IMG/VR virus record: IMGVR_UViG_3300003322_000196
Location: 1-48,141 of that record
Reading direction: 5' to 3' (one strand)
DNA from: a virus
DNA: 48,141 bases
A program made the position numbers and the translations under genes. A model generated the notes under the pieces. It was not told the origin of the DNA. It searched no databases and saw only the letters and a list, made by a program, of their open reading frames with translations. Shown one piece after another: positions 12,001 to 19,702 of the stretch (positions within the stretch are counted from its first letter, which is position 1; each line of letters begins with the position of its first letter).

Positions 12001-12891
12001 GTGCCGTTACCACCAGGGATTTCGACTGTTACGGTTACAGGAAAGTTCCTGGGCCCTGACGGCTCTCCCCTTTCTGGGGAAGTCAAGTTCTACTTACCTT
12101 CCACCATCTCTGTACCGGCTAACGACCTGTTTGTGGACGGCGTTTCTAACAACACGCTGGACGCTAGCGGTAATTTCACCGCCACTCTGTTCGCTACGGA
12201 CAATACGGGTATCAGCCCGACTGGCTGGGCCTACGAGGTGGTTGAAAAGACCAGCGCTAGGACTCGTAGTTACTGGATTGCACTGCCATCCAGCCCATCT
12301 TCGGTAAATCTGGCCGACATTGCCCCTTCTGACCCCGCACGAGGCGATTACGTCATCGTACAGGGTGCAGACGGCGAGCCCGGCCCTCCGGGGGCCCCAG
12401 GAGCTGACGGGGCTGACGGGGCTGATGGTTCCATTATCCGTACGAACACTGTTCGTATCACCAACGACAACCTGTCCGGTATTCCGGCTGCGGCGTCTTG
12501 GGCCATTGTCAAGACGTCCGGAAACACTCCGCTCCAGTGTTCGATTACTGCCTCGGCAGGCGATCGAATTCGCGTGAGCGGTGCTTTTATGAGGAACGGT
12601 TCTCGCTTCCTCGACTGGGCACTTCTGGATAGTGCCGGAAACATCGCGGTCTACGCCGCTTCTCAGACCAGCACCCCACTGTCTGAGGGTAACCCGACCA
12701 TGTACCCAAGCCTGAGCTTCAGCTACGTGCCTGGCGAAGAGATGTTCACCGTAGGTTCCGGCCATATCGATGGGACCGGCAAGGTGACCGTGGCTCTTGT
12801 CAACCAGGGCGTCGCTTCAGGCGTTGTGTATGCGCACCCCGTTTACCCATGGCGGCTGCGACTCGAAAACATCGGTCCTGAGCCGTCTTAA
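12001..12891 (+). CDS. Collagen-repeat fibre-like structural protein
   Basis: 296 residues; GTG 12001 with AGGAGGGG directly upstream, overlapping the end of the terminase gene. Residues 1-115 form a beta-rich domain of fibre-attachment type (GISTVTVTGKFLGPDGSPL). Residues 122-143 are eight G-x-y collagen-type triplets (GADGEPGPPGAPGADG and on). 145-296 is a beta-sandwich-like C-terminal domain. The layout fits a trimeric fibre or head-surface spike. Its place between terminase and portal, instead of among the tail genes, hints at a head fibre. Function is inferred from architecture. Confidence 0.7.
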   Translation: MPLPPGISTVTVTGKFLGPDGSPLSGEVKFYLPSTISVPANDLFVDGVSNNTLDASGNFTATLFATDNTGISPTGWAYEVVEKTSARTRSYWIALPSSPSSVNLADIAPSDPARGDYVIVQGADGEPGPPGAPGADGADGADGSIIRTNTVRITNDNLSGIPAAASWAIVKTSGNTPLQCSITASAGDRIRVSGAFMRNGSRFLDWALLDSAGNIAVYAASQTSTPLSEGNPTMYPSLSFSYVPGEEMFTVGSGHIDGTGKVTVALVNQGVASGVVYAHPVYPWRLRLENIGPEPS

Positions 12892-12905
12892 GAAAGGGAG
12901 GTGCC

Positions 12906-14567
12906 ATGACTACGTCTAACGAAGAGCCACAGAGCTACGAAGACCTTCGCTGCGGTTACTGGGAGCTGGTTGATGCTCGCGGTGCCTATGAGCGTGCGGC
13001 AGCCTTCTACGAGGGAACTGTTGACGAGGTCTACAGCTCCCCCAAGGTAACCCGACTCTTAGCCAAGTTCGGTCTCGACGCTATCGAGTCTTTCAACTTC
13101 GCTCACATCCCCGTTGACGCCGTTGCTAACAAGATGCTTTTGCATTCTGTAAACGGTGACAGCGAGGGAAACGAAGAGGGCATCGTCGAGAAGAACGAGG
13201 AAGTCAACTCGGTTATCGACGATCTCTGGGAATACAACGAGCTTGAGGAAGAGCTTCCTAACATCTTCCGCAACACCGGCAAGTACGGCGACTACTACCT
13301 CATGGTGTGGCCCGTAGTTGGTGAGGAAGAGGACGATTCTGTAGCTCGTGGTTTCGACCCCTACAACTCCGCCCGTCAGCTTGAGACTGGTGACACCGTT
13401 GTTGAGGATGACGAAATCGCATCTGTTCCTCTGACCCGTAAGACCATCGTAGCGGTAGATATCCTCCCGCTCGATCCCTTTACCACTCGCGTGTTCTACG
13501 ACACGGAGAACCCAAGGAAGAAGACCTACGCAATCCGTTCTTGGATTGAGGGTGAAGGCACCAACATCGTCGTTCGTGCCAACCTCTATTACGAGGACCG
13601 TATTGAGCGCTGGATGCACGAGGGAAAGCCCTCTAAGCGTAAGGGTGCTAAGCAGAAGTGGAAGCCATTCAATCAGGATGGTAACCCTGCTGTACTGGCT
13701 AATCCGTTCGGCGAGGTCCCTATCTTCCACTTCCGTACGGAACGTACATATGGGCGTCCGGATCACATCAACGCCTACGGCCCGCAGCTTGCTATCAACA
13801 AGATCGTGACCTCACATCTTGCGACTGTGGACTACCAGAGCTTCCCCCAGAGGTATGCGCTGCTCGACCCTATGGCCGATCAGAGCGGAATTCAGGGAGC
13901 AGACTCCGACCCCTTCGCCCCCGAGTTAGGGGACGATCCGGAGGATGACGATAACGAGTCTCAGCTTGAGGCTGATCCAGCGGCTGTCTGGCAGTTCTCT
14001 GGCATGAAGGCTGTAGGGCAGTTTGAGGCCGCTAATGCGGAATCTTTCCTCAAGCCGTTCGACCGTTACGTGAAGGCTCTTGCACAGGCGACTGATACGC
14101 CGTTCCACTACTTCGACCGTACGGGCGAGCGTCCTCCGAGTGGGGAGAACATTCGTCAGGTCAACGAAATGCTCAACAAGAAGGCGGGCTTCCGTCAGAC
14201 CTCCTACGGAGGCGAGATCAAGAAGTTTGTCACCCTGGCCCTCGTAATGATGGGTGTCGATGTTGAACGAATCAACGTCGAATGGGAGCCACTGGAGAAT
14301 GTCAGCTCGTATGTCGAGTGGCAGGCCGTCAATGAGAAGATCACTGCCGGTGTTCCAATGGAAGTTGCACTTGTTGAGGCAGGGTATCGCCCCGCTCAGG
14401 TTGCTGAGTGGAAGCGTCAGGCCGAAGCCCAGGCTGAGAAGGAACGTCAGCAGGCTATGGAAGACGAGAAGGCGAAAATGGAAGCCGCTGCTGCATACAA
14501 GCAGCAGACGCTGTCTCAGAACAATTCTGGCGGCACTAAGCCGAGTTCGAGCAGCAATTCACAGTAA
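12906..14567 (+). CDS. Portal protein
   Basis: 553 residues; GGAGG precedes ATG. Size, place after the terminase, and segments such as VDAVANKMLLHSV, GDYYLMVWPV and the C-terminal TDTPFHYFDRTGERPPSGENIRQ stretch fit the SPP1 gp6-like portal family, which forms the dodecameric ring at the capsid vertex for DNA passage and nucleates head assembly. The last 80 residues are a charged, Gln/Ala-rich helix ending in a Ser-rich tail, typical of portal C termini. Confidence 0.85.
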   Translation: MTTSNEEPQSYEDLRCGYWELVDARGAYERAAAFYEGTVDEVYSSPKVTRLLAKFGLDAIESFNFAHIPVDAVANKMLLHSVNGDSEGNEEGIVEKNEEVNSVIDDLWEYNELEEELPNIFRNTGKYGDYYLMVWPVVGEEEDDSVARGFDPYNSARQLETGDTVVEDDEIASVPLTRKTIVAVDILPLDPFTTRVFYDTENPRKKTYAIRSWIEGEGTNIVVRANLYYEDRIERWMHEGKPSKRKGAKQKWKPFNQDGNPAVLANPFGEVPIFHFRTERTYGRPDHINAYGPQLAINKIVTSHLATVDYQSFPQRYALLDPMADQSGIQGADSDPFAPELGDDPEDDDNESQLEADPAAVWQFSGMKAVGQFEAANAESFLKPFDRYVKALAQATDTPFHYFDRTGERPPSGENIRQVNEMLNKKAGFRQTSYGGEIKKFVTLALVMMGVDVERINVEWEPLENVSSYVEWQAVNEKITAGVPMEVALVEAGYRPAQVAEWKRQAEAQAEKERQQAMEDEKAKMEAAAAYKQQTLSQNNSGGTKPSSSSNSQ

Positions 14568-14586
14568 TGCCGAGTAAGGCACCTCA
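14567..14586 (+). repeat. Intergenic 20-base repeat, copy 1 (before scaffold gene)
   Basis: ATGCCGAGTAAGGCACCTCA, matching 15450-15469 at 19 of 20 bases. It contains a TGCC/GGCA hairpin. It lies between the portal stop and the scaffold start. Confidence 0.6.
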
Positions 14587-14604
14587 GAAAAGGATGATCG
14601 GGTA

Positions 14605-15432
14605 ATGATCAGCAACGAAGTCACATTCGAAAACTCTCCACTGACTAACCGTCCCGGAACAGTTGTTGGCTACCGTGCAAATGGAAAGCCCATTTATACT
14701 GTTGGCGGTGGTTCTATTGACGTTACCGACGACGATGTAGTGGATGACGACAACGATTCGGATGACGACACCGACGACAACGACGAAGACCACTGGGAGC
14801 CTCCGACCAAGGAGGACTGGCAGAAGCTGATGGCCGACAAGCGTAAGGCCGACAGCGAAGCCGCTCAGCGTAAGCGTTGGATGCGTGATAACGGTCTCGA
14901 CCCTAAGACCGGTAAGCCTGTGGCTAAGCCGAAGGTAGAGGTCGACGATGATGACGATGCTGATGTACTCGTCCCGTCTGCGACTAAGCAGAAGAAGGAC
15001 GAAGACAACAACGACTCGCGTGGTTTTGACCGCGAGAAGTTTGAGAAGCAGTTCCAGCGTCAGCTTGACCGTGAGGTCGAAAAGGCGCAGTCCGGTGGAC
15101 GTAGGTCTGCTTACTCTCTGATTTCCGAGGTGCCTTCTGCACTCGAAGAAGCGGGTTGGAATGGTAAGAACCTCCCCCGCATGATCAAGCTCCTCGACCT
15201 CGACTCTGTTGAGATTGACGAGGATGGCGTCGATTACGACGCTCTTTCGGCTCAGGTGGCTGAGCTGAAGAAGGACTTCCCTGAGTTCTTCAAGCGTACG
15301 CGCATGAAGGATGCGGCGAAGGAAGTAGCCGATACCGGCGCTGCCGGTGGAGGAAAGAAGCAGGCTCCTGCCTCGACAGAGGACATGGACTGGAAGACGC
15401 GCATGAAGTTGCAGCTCAACGGCGGCGCGTAA
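14605..15432 (+). CDS. Scaffolding protein
   Basis: 275 residues, extremely acidic in the first half (Asp-rich blocks around residues 38-62 and 112-120), with basic helical segments (REKFEKQFQRQLDREVEKAQ) and a basic C terminus. No protease motif is visible. Position between portal and major capsid protein and this composition fit a scaffold that guides capsid assembly and then leaves. Flanked on both sides by the 20-base repeat. Confidence 0.8.
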   Translation: MISNEVTFENSPLTNRPGTVVGYRANGKPIYTVGGGSIDVTDDDVVDDDNDSDDDTDDNDEDHWEPPTKEDWQKLMADKRKADSEAAQRKRWMRDNGLDPKTGKPVAKPKVEVDDDDDADVLVPSATKQKKDEDNNDSRGFDREKFEKQFQRQLDREVEKAQSGGRRSAYSLISEVPSALEEAGWNGKNLPRMIKLLDLDSVEIDEDGVDYDALSAQVAELKKDFPEFFKRTRMKDAAKEVADTGAAGGGKKQAPASTEDMDWKTRMKLQLNGGA

Positions 15433-15449
15433 GCGGGTCATACCCAAGC

Positions 15450-15469
15450 ATGCCGAGTCAGGCACCTCA
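15450..15469 (+). repeat. Intergenic 20-base repeat, copy 2 (after scaffold gene)
   Basis: ATGCCGAGTCAGGCACCTCA, 19 of 20 identical to 14567-14586. The single difference is in the hairpin loop, so the TGCC/GGCA stem is kept. It lies just before the ribosome site of the major capsid gene. Confidence 0.6.
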
Positions 15470-15499
15470 TTCACATAACTCACCGGAAAGGTAAACGCC

Positions 15500-16456
15500 A
15501 TGGCTATTCAGCCGAATGCGGGCGCAACTTACCTTGATAACTGGATTCCGATCGAGTGGGACTCTGAAGTCATCTCTCGTGTTATGGCATCCAGCGCTAT
15601 CGAGGCTACTGCTCAGCGCCACGGAATGAACACCTCTACCAAGCGTATCCTGCGTCAGAGCGGATACACCGTTACTTCTGGTAGCCAGTACACCGTTGAC
15701 ACAGGTGCTCTGGACTACGTAATCCTCACCGCTCGTCGTTTCATGGGTCAGTCTGTTCTGGACGAGGACGACCTGGCCGACACCGAGCTGATCGTTGACA
15801 CCATCGCACAGCGTGCCCTCGACTACGCGATCTCTTACGCTACGTCTCTGGACAACGCCTGCATCGGTGTTACCGCTGCTGAGGATTCTGGTGCCGCTAC
15901 TGCCAAGGTTCCGTTCACCTCTATCTACCGTGCTGTTCGTAACAACGGTTCTGGTGGCGAGTCTAGCTACGTAGCTGACGCCAACTACATCAACTGGTCT
16001 GGTGCAGCTTCTGCTGCTTACGACAACCTCTCTGAGGCATTACGTCGTGTAGAAACCAGCGACTACTGGGACGCTAACAACGCCCTCATCATCGCCAACC
16101 CAGCCTTCCGTGACGTTCTGCGTCGTGTGAAGGACAACAACGGTACTCCAATCTTCGTTCAGGGTCAGGGTGGTGACTCTGGTCAGCCGGACACCCTCTT
16201 CGGCGTGAACATCTTCTGGAGCCGTGGAGCCAAGACCTCTCCGGTTATGTCTGCCACCCCTGGCGGTAACCCACTTCTGGTCTTCGTTGGTGACCGTAGC
16301 CTCATGAAGCTCGGTGTACGTTCTGGCCCTGAGTCTCGTCTCGATGTGTCTCGTGCGCACGACGACGTTGACGACACTGCGGTCAAGTTCCGTACTCGTC
16401 GTGGCTTCCAGCTCGGCCGTATCGCCGGATTCTCTGTCCTGGAGAAGACTGGCTAA
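15500..16456 (+). CDS. Major capsid protein (HK97-like)
   Basis: 318 residues starting MAIQPNAGATYLDNWIPIEW; ribosome site GAAAGG. Directly after the scaffold and before the strongest head-region terminator. The layout (N-terminal arm, Ala-rich long helix ADTELIVDTIAQRALDYAIS, and a late FRTRRGFQLGRIAGFSV segment) fits HK97-fold capsid proteins of actinophages. Codon choice is notably uniform, as expected for a highly expressed gene. Confidence 0.88.
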   Translation: MAIQPNAGATYLDNWIPIEWDSEVISRVMASSAIEATAQRHGMNTSTKRILRQSGYTVTSGSQYTVDTGALDYVILTARRFMGQSVLDEDDLADTELIVDTIAQRALDYAISYATSLDNACIGVTAAEDSGAATAKVPFTSIYRAVRNNGSGGESSYVADANYINWSGAASAAYDNLSEALRRVETSDYWDANNALIIANPAFRDVLRRVKDNNGTPIFVQGQGGDSGQPDTLFGVNIFWSRGAKTSPVMSATPGGNPLLVFVGDRSLMKLGVRSGPESRLDVSRAHDDVDDTAVKFRTRRGFQLGRIAGFSVLEKTG

Positions 16457-16475
16457 TCCCAGTTGAATAAGAACG

Positions 16476-16522
16476 ACCCTCCTGCCGATGCCGCCCTCAC
16501 TTCGGCGGGAGGGTTCTCTTTT
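16476..16522 (+). terminator. Rho-independent terminator after major capsid gene
   Basis: Stem ACCCTCCTGCCG (16476-16487) with CGGCGGGAGGGT (16503-16514), 12 pairs with one T-G wobble, then TCTCTTTT. Likely partial read-through lowers the expression of the head-tail joining genes relative to capsid. Confidence 0.85.
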
Positions 16523-16542
16523 GACTGAAAGGCGGTGAACGA

Positions 16543-17031
16543 ATGGCTTGGGCAACAGAAGCAGAAACTCTTACCTACACGGGTATTACCGTTACCAGTG
16601 CGGAGATCGAGCAGGCTCAGGCAATCGTGGAGCTGTTCGCGGATACCAGCATCGAGGCATCTGATGCGGGTCTTATCAGCTCTAAGAACCTCCGCTTCCT
16701 CAAGATGGCTGTGGCTTACCAGGCAGCCTGGATTACCGAGCACCCGGATCTCTTCACTCACGTAGACGTGAGCACGATGCTCCAGGACGGTCTCCAGTTC
16801 GTCGCTGGGCATGAAAATGCCTTCGTACTAGCCCCGTTCGCGCGTAGGTCTATCAACAGGCTCTCGTGGAAGCGTAACCGCTCAATCAGGGCAAGGCGCT
16901 CTAAGCGTCAGACCGCTGCGGGCATCCGCAGGATTGAGTACATGGGCACTATCGACCACATCAACACTGATGGCGGTGCAGCTCACTATGACACGGACCC
17001 TAGCTGGTCTGTCTGGGGAGCTGATGAGTAA
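16543..17031 (+). CDS. Head-tail connector (adaptor) protein
   Basis: 162 residues starting MAWATEAETLTYTGITVT. An N-terminal helical part (AEIEQAQAIVELFADTSIE, then a KNLRFLKMAVAYQAAWI helix) is typical of adaptor proteins that bind the portal ring in SPP1/HK97-like phages; a basic Arg-rich segment (about 100-125) could face DNA. First gene after the capsid terminator, and its stop overlaps the next start by one base. Confidence 0.75.
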   Translation: MAWATEAETLTYTGITVTSAEIEQAQAIVELFADTSIEASDAGLISSKNLRFLKMAVAYQAAWITEHPDLFTHVDVSTMLQDGLQFVAGHENAFVLAPFARRSINRLSWKRNRSIRARRSKRQTAAGIRRIEYMGTIDHINTDGGAAHYDTDPSWSVWGADE

Positions 17032-17360
17032 TGTACTCCCGTGCCACTACCAAGATCACGATCTATCGAGGTCAGGGTGTGGATGACTGGGGAGACACGA
17101 TCGATAACGACACCCCGGCCGCAACCGGGGTGTTGGCCTCCATTCTGGAGCAGAAGATCTGGTCCTCTCCAGAAGTCACCACTCAGCCCCACAACTACCG
17201 TTACGCCCGTCTTCGTGTGAAAAAGGGTACGGATGTCCAAGTCAATGACCGCATCTTCGATGAGCGTCTAAATCAGACCTGGACCATCACGAATATCAGT
17301 CCTTACCAGAACCCTGTAGTGGGTCAGGATCTCCGAATCGACTTGATGTTCGTGGGATGA
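17031..17360 (+). CDS. Head closure (stopper) protein
   Basis: 109 residues, beta-rich, starting MYSRATTKITIYRGQGVDDW and ending LRIDLMFVG. Size and position between adaptor and the gp10-like neck protein fit the head-closure ring that retains DNA. The ATG overlaps the stop of the adaptor gene. Confidence 0.7.
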   Translation: MYSRATTKITIYRGQGVDDWGDTIDNDTPAATGVLASILEQKIWSSPEVTTQPHNYRYARLRVKKGTDVQVNDRIFDERLNQTWTITNISPYQNPVVGQDLRIDLMFVG

Positions 17361-17371
17361 TCACCCTCACG

Positions 17372-17377
17372 TATAAT
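17372..17377 (+). promoter_or_regulatory. Candidate -10 box (TATAAT) within the head-tail operon
   Basis: A perfect TATAAT 12 bases after the stopper gene in a 159-base gap. No convincing -35 is present at normal spacing. An isolated TTGACA at 17391-17396 has no good -10. If active, its transcript would begin with the structured leader at 17447-17508. Confidence 0.4.
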
Positions 17378-17446
17378 TCCACACGTAGGGTTGACATGCC
17401 TTAACACCCGTAAACGGTGCGCGTGACTACCCCCTCACTCCGTAAA

Positions 17447-17508
17447 GGAAGGGACCATGTCTGGTCAGCTTTAAGCTGCCCTTCCAACGGCATGGTCCTT
17501 TTCTGTTT
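17447..17508 (+). promoter_or_regulatory. Attenuator-like leader or pseudoknot
   Basis: Two pairings compete or interlock: GGAAGGG (17447-17453) with CCCTTCC (17479-17485), and GGACCATG (17452-17459) with CATGGTCC (17491-17498). The second is followed by TTTTCTGTTT and so looks like a terminator. An inner CAGCT/AGCTG hairpin sits at 17466-17478. The order A-B-A'-B' is that of an antiterminator/terminator switch or an H-type pseudoknot. It ends 12 bases before the GGAGG of gene 17520-17888. Confidence 0.6.
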
Positions 17509-17519
17509 GGGGAGGTGTT

Positions 17520-17888
17520 ATGGGTCGCGTTGACTGGGAGCCTGGTTGGTACGAACGTATCGACAAGGAAATCGACAACTTCATGGAGAAGTTGGCTGAA
17601 GATGTCCTCCAGGACATGATTATCCACGCGCCATACCGCACCGGAGCCCTTAAGGCGGACCTGGACAAGGAATACGACAATCGCAGCAAGGTTGCCCGTA
17701 TCGGTGCTAAGAGCGTCCCCTACGCCATCTACGTAGAAGAGGGAACCCCACCTCACGTCATTCGAGCCAAGAACAAGAAGGCTCTTGACTGGAATGGCTC
17801 CCTTCATCCGATGAAGGACGTTGACCACCCTGGAGCCTCGGCTACGCACTTCATGAAGAACGCACTCTATAAGGAGCGTCGTCCATGA
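17520..17888 (+). CDS. Neck/tail-completion protein, HK97 gp10-like
   Basis: 122 residues starting MGRVDWEPGWYERIDKEID. The segment with APYRTGALKADLDK and VPYAIYVEEGTPPHVI is the recognisable pattern of HK97 gp10-like proteins (apyrTG.Lr.s ... yA.yvE.GT.p), which act at the head-tail joint. GGAGG lies before ATG. The stop overlaps the next start by four bases. Confidence 0.82.
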   Translation: MGRVDWEPGWYERIDKEIDNFMEKLAEDVLQDMIIHAPYRTGALKADLDKEYDNRSKVARIGAKSVPYAIYVEEGTPPHVIRAKNKKALDWNGSLHPMKDVDHPGASATHFMKNALYKERRP

Positions 17889-18361
17889 GGCCAGCAAACT
17901 CCGAGTTAGCCGCAATCGCGTGGCTGAAGACAGTTCCCGGAATGCCGGTTAATCAGATCGGCACCACTCTCCCGCAGGACAACACGACTTGGGCAGCCTC
18001 TGGCTATGTACAGCCCATCGTTGTCGGCAAGGGAAGTTCTAGTCCGTACTACGGCTACAGGGCCCCGGTTATCCAGGTCCACTGCTGGGCGGTAAATCCG
18101 ACCAAGCAGACACCGCCGTGGTGGAAGGCCAACGAATTGGCCGAAAACATCTACGCACATCTCCTGCGAGACAACGGCGTAGAAAACCTCGCCACTAAGA
18201 CCGGCTATCGAAATGTGCGCATTCTCGAAGCCTGGGCTATTGACGAGCCAAAGAGGATTCCGTGGGGATTCCCTTCGGGACAGGGTTCATTCGTTGACCC
18301 TGGTGACGCAGCTCACTACACAGTGAGCTTCCAGCTAGCTTGGGCGGAGCTACCGGAATGA
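17885..18361 (+). CDS. Tail terminator protein
   Basis: 158 residues, starting MRPANSELAAIAWLKTVPG. An alpha/beta layout with YRAPVIQVHCWAV and late AAHYTVSFQLAW strands fits tail terminator proteins, which form a hexameric ring capping the tail tube next to the neck. Position between gp10-like protein and the major tail protein supports it. It overlaps both neighbours (ATGA). Confidence 0.72.
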   Translation: MRPANSELAAIAWLKTVPGMPVNQIGTTLPQDNTTWAASGYVQPIVVGKGSSSPYYGYRAPVIQVHCWAVNPTKQTPPWWKANELAENIYAHLLRDNGVENLATKTGYRNVRILEAWAIDEPKRIPWGFPSGQGSFVDPGDAAHYTVSFQLAWAELPE

Positions 18362-18591
18362 GTAAGAAACTGTTTGTCTATGTCGGTGCTGTTTCCGGAG
18401 AAGTACTTACCTTCCGAGGAAAGGCACTCGTACACGACAACAAGGCCGAAATGGAATTTCTTGTTCCCGGCAACCGAGTGGTTCCGCTCCCTTCCTATTG
18501 GGGCGAGGAGCTGACATTTCCACTCAAGGATCATCCAGATATGGATACTGTTCAGTTCCCGCTGGCCCAGCACATGGACCAGTTCCAGTAA
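18358..18591 (+). CDS. Unknown protein between tail terminator and major tail protein, 77 aa
   Basis: The ATG at 18358-18360 overlaps the upstream TGA; an earlier in-frame ATG (18340) lies inside the terminator gene. The product starts MSKKLFVYVGAVSGEVLTFRG, beta-rich, ending DQFQ. Its place suggests a minor virion or tail-assembly factor. Family not recognised. Confidence 0.7.
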   Translation: MSKKLFVYVGAVSGEVLTFRGKALVHDNKAEMEFLVPGNRVVPLPSYWGEELTFPLKDHPDMDTVQFPLAQHMDQFQ

Positions 18592-18615
18592 CGCTTCGAA
18601 AGGAAGTGAAACCAA

Positions 18616-19212
18616 ATGGCTGCAAACGTAGTTAACCTCGTACAGGGTCCAGCTACCGTGTTCATCGGTGCCTTTGGTGCGGCCGAGCCTGCTAACGCTG
18701 CGGTAAACACCACCCCTGCTGCATCTGCCTGGACCGACGTCGGTGGAACCACTGACGGATGTGAGATCTCTGTTAACCAGGAGTACAAGGAGTTAGAGGT
18801 CGACCAGGTTGTCGACATTCCGGGTCGTCGTCTCGTAAAGCGTGACATGTCTGTGAAGACTAACCTCGCCGAGCCTACCCTTCAGAACCTCCTGTACAGC
18901 CTCAACGACGTAAACGGTGGTTCTCTGGGGGCCTCTGGTGCCGGATTCTCCGGATACTACGAGCCTGCCTTCACCGACTCTGCTACTCAGCCTACTTACC
19001 GTGCCGTTCTCCTGTGGGGATGGGCTCCGGGTGGCTCTGGCGCTGGTGGTAGCACCTCTAAGCGTCGTATGGTCATCATGCGTAAGTGCCTGTCTAGCGA
19101 CAACGTAGAGTTCGCTTACAAGAAGGAAGACCAGACCGTCTTCTCTGTAACTTGGAGCGTCCACTACGTATCCAGCTCTATCGCTCCGTTCAAGATCATC
19201 GACGAGGCGTAA
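18616..19212 (+). CDS. Major tail (tube) protein
   Basis: 198 residues starting MAANVVNLVQGPATVFIGAF. It lies directly before the frameshifted tail chaperones and tape measure, the invariant place of the tube protein. The sequence has the WTDVGGTTDGCEISVNQEY and RDMSVKTNLAEPT segments typical of actinophage tube proteins. By hand alignment, residues 9-88 match a domain at the right end of the window at 42 of 80 positions without gaps. Confidence 0.88.
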   Translation: MAANVVNLVQGPATVFIGAFGAAEPANAAVNTTPAASAWTDVGGTTDGCEISVNQEYKELEVDQVVDIPGRRLVKRDMSVKTNLAEPTLQNLLYSLNDVNGGSLGASGAGFSGYYEPAFTDSATQPTYRAVLLWGWAPGGSGAGGSTSKRRMVIMRKCLSSDNVEFAYKKEDQTVFSVTWSVHYVSSSIAPFKIIDEA

Positions 19213-19218
19213 GCATCA

Positions 19219-19250
19219 GAATGGGCCTCTCCTTCGGGAGGGGCCCATTC
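19219..19250 (+). terminator. Strong hairpin after major tail gene (TTCG tetraloop)
   Basis: Fourteen-pair stem (19219-19232 with 19237-19250, one T-G wobble) closed by TTCG, but followed by GTCATGTTAC and not a T-run. It may slow polymerase, terminate weakly, or protect the 3' end of a processed tube-protein transcript. Confidence 0.7.
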
Positions 19251-19276
19251 GTCATGTTACGGGTCGATCTTGCTGA

Positions 19277-19282
19277 TAGAAT
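19277..19282 (+). promoter_or_regulatory. Candidate -10 box (TAGAAT) before tail chaperones
   Basis: TAGAATAGATAT resembles TAGAATAGCATA at 44733-44744. It lies between the hairpin at 19219-19250 and the ribosome site of the chaperone gene. No clear -35. Confidence 0.35.
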
Positions 19283-19324
19283 AGATATCGTCAACGCCAA
19301 TAGGCACTAGTTGTGAGGGTAATC

Positions 19325-19702
19325 ATGCCGTACCGCAAGGACATCGAGAATGAGGAGACCAAGGTCGACGAGACTGAGGTAGATAACTCCTCCACCAACG
19401 TTCTCTCTTTCAAGAGCAAGAAGGAGAAGGGTGACCGTGTAGTTCTCTTCACTATCGATGATGAGGAGTACACCGTCCCCGCTAAGCCAAAGGCTAACGT
19501 CACCCTGAAGTTCCTGGACGAGTTACGTCGTACGGGTAACGAGATGTTCGCCGCTCTGAGCCTCATGGAGACCATGCTAGGCAAGGAGAAGTACCAGAAG
19601 TTCCTCGACTGGGAGGACCTGGAGGACGAACAGCTTTCTGAGGTTCTGGAGCAGGTTGTAAGCCTGGCCATGAGCCGTGTAGAGGGTGACCAGGGAAAAT
19701 AA
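19325..19702 (+). CDS. Tail assembly chaperone (short, gpG-like)
   Basis: 125 residues. ATG 19325 follows GAGGG; a GTG at 19313 overlaps that ribosome site and is less likely. It is acidic at the N terminus, then a small fold with IDDEEYTVPAKPKANVTLKF and two helices. It ends DQGK-stop right on the slippery GGGAAAA, so most ribosomes stop here and a fraction continue in -1 to make the longer chaperone. Both forms coat the tape measure during tail assembly. Confidence 0.88.
   Translation: MPYRKDIENEETKVDETEVDNSSTNVLSFKSKKEKGDRVVLFTIDDEEYTVPAKPKANVTLKFLDELRRTGNEMFAALSLMETMLGKEKYQKFLDWEDLEDEQLSEVLEQVVSLAMSRVEGDQGK

Noticed and set aside
14584-15501. 305-residue antisense frame opposite the scaffold
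   Set aside because: Leu/Val-rich reflection of the Asp/Lys-rich sense codons; no ribosome site.
17391-17419. TTGACA as a full sigma-70 promoter
   Set aside because: No acceptable -10 at 16-18 bases downstream; kept only as part of the gap description.
18340-18357. Earlier ATG for the 77-residue gene
   Set aside because: Within the tail terminator gene with no ribosome site; the ATGA overlap at 18358 is the typical coupling.
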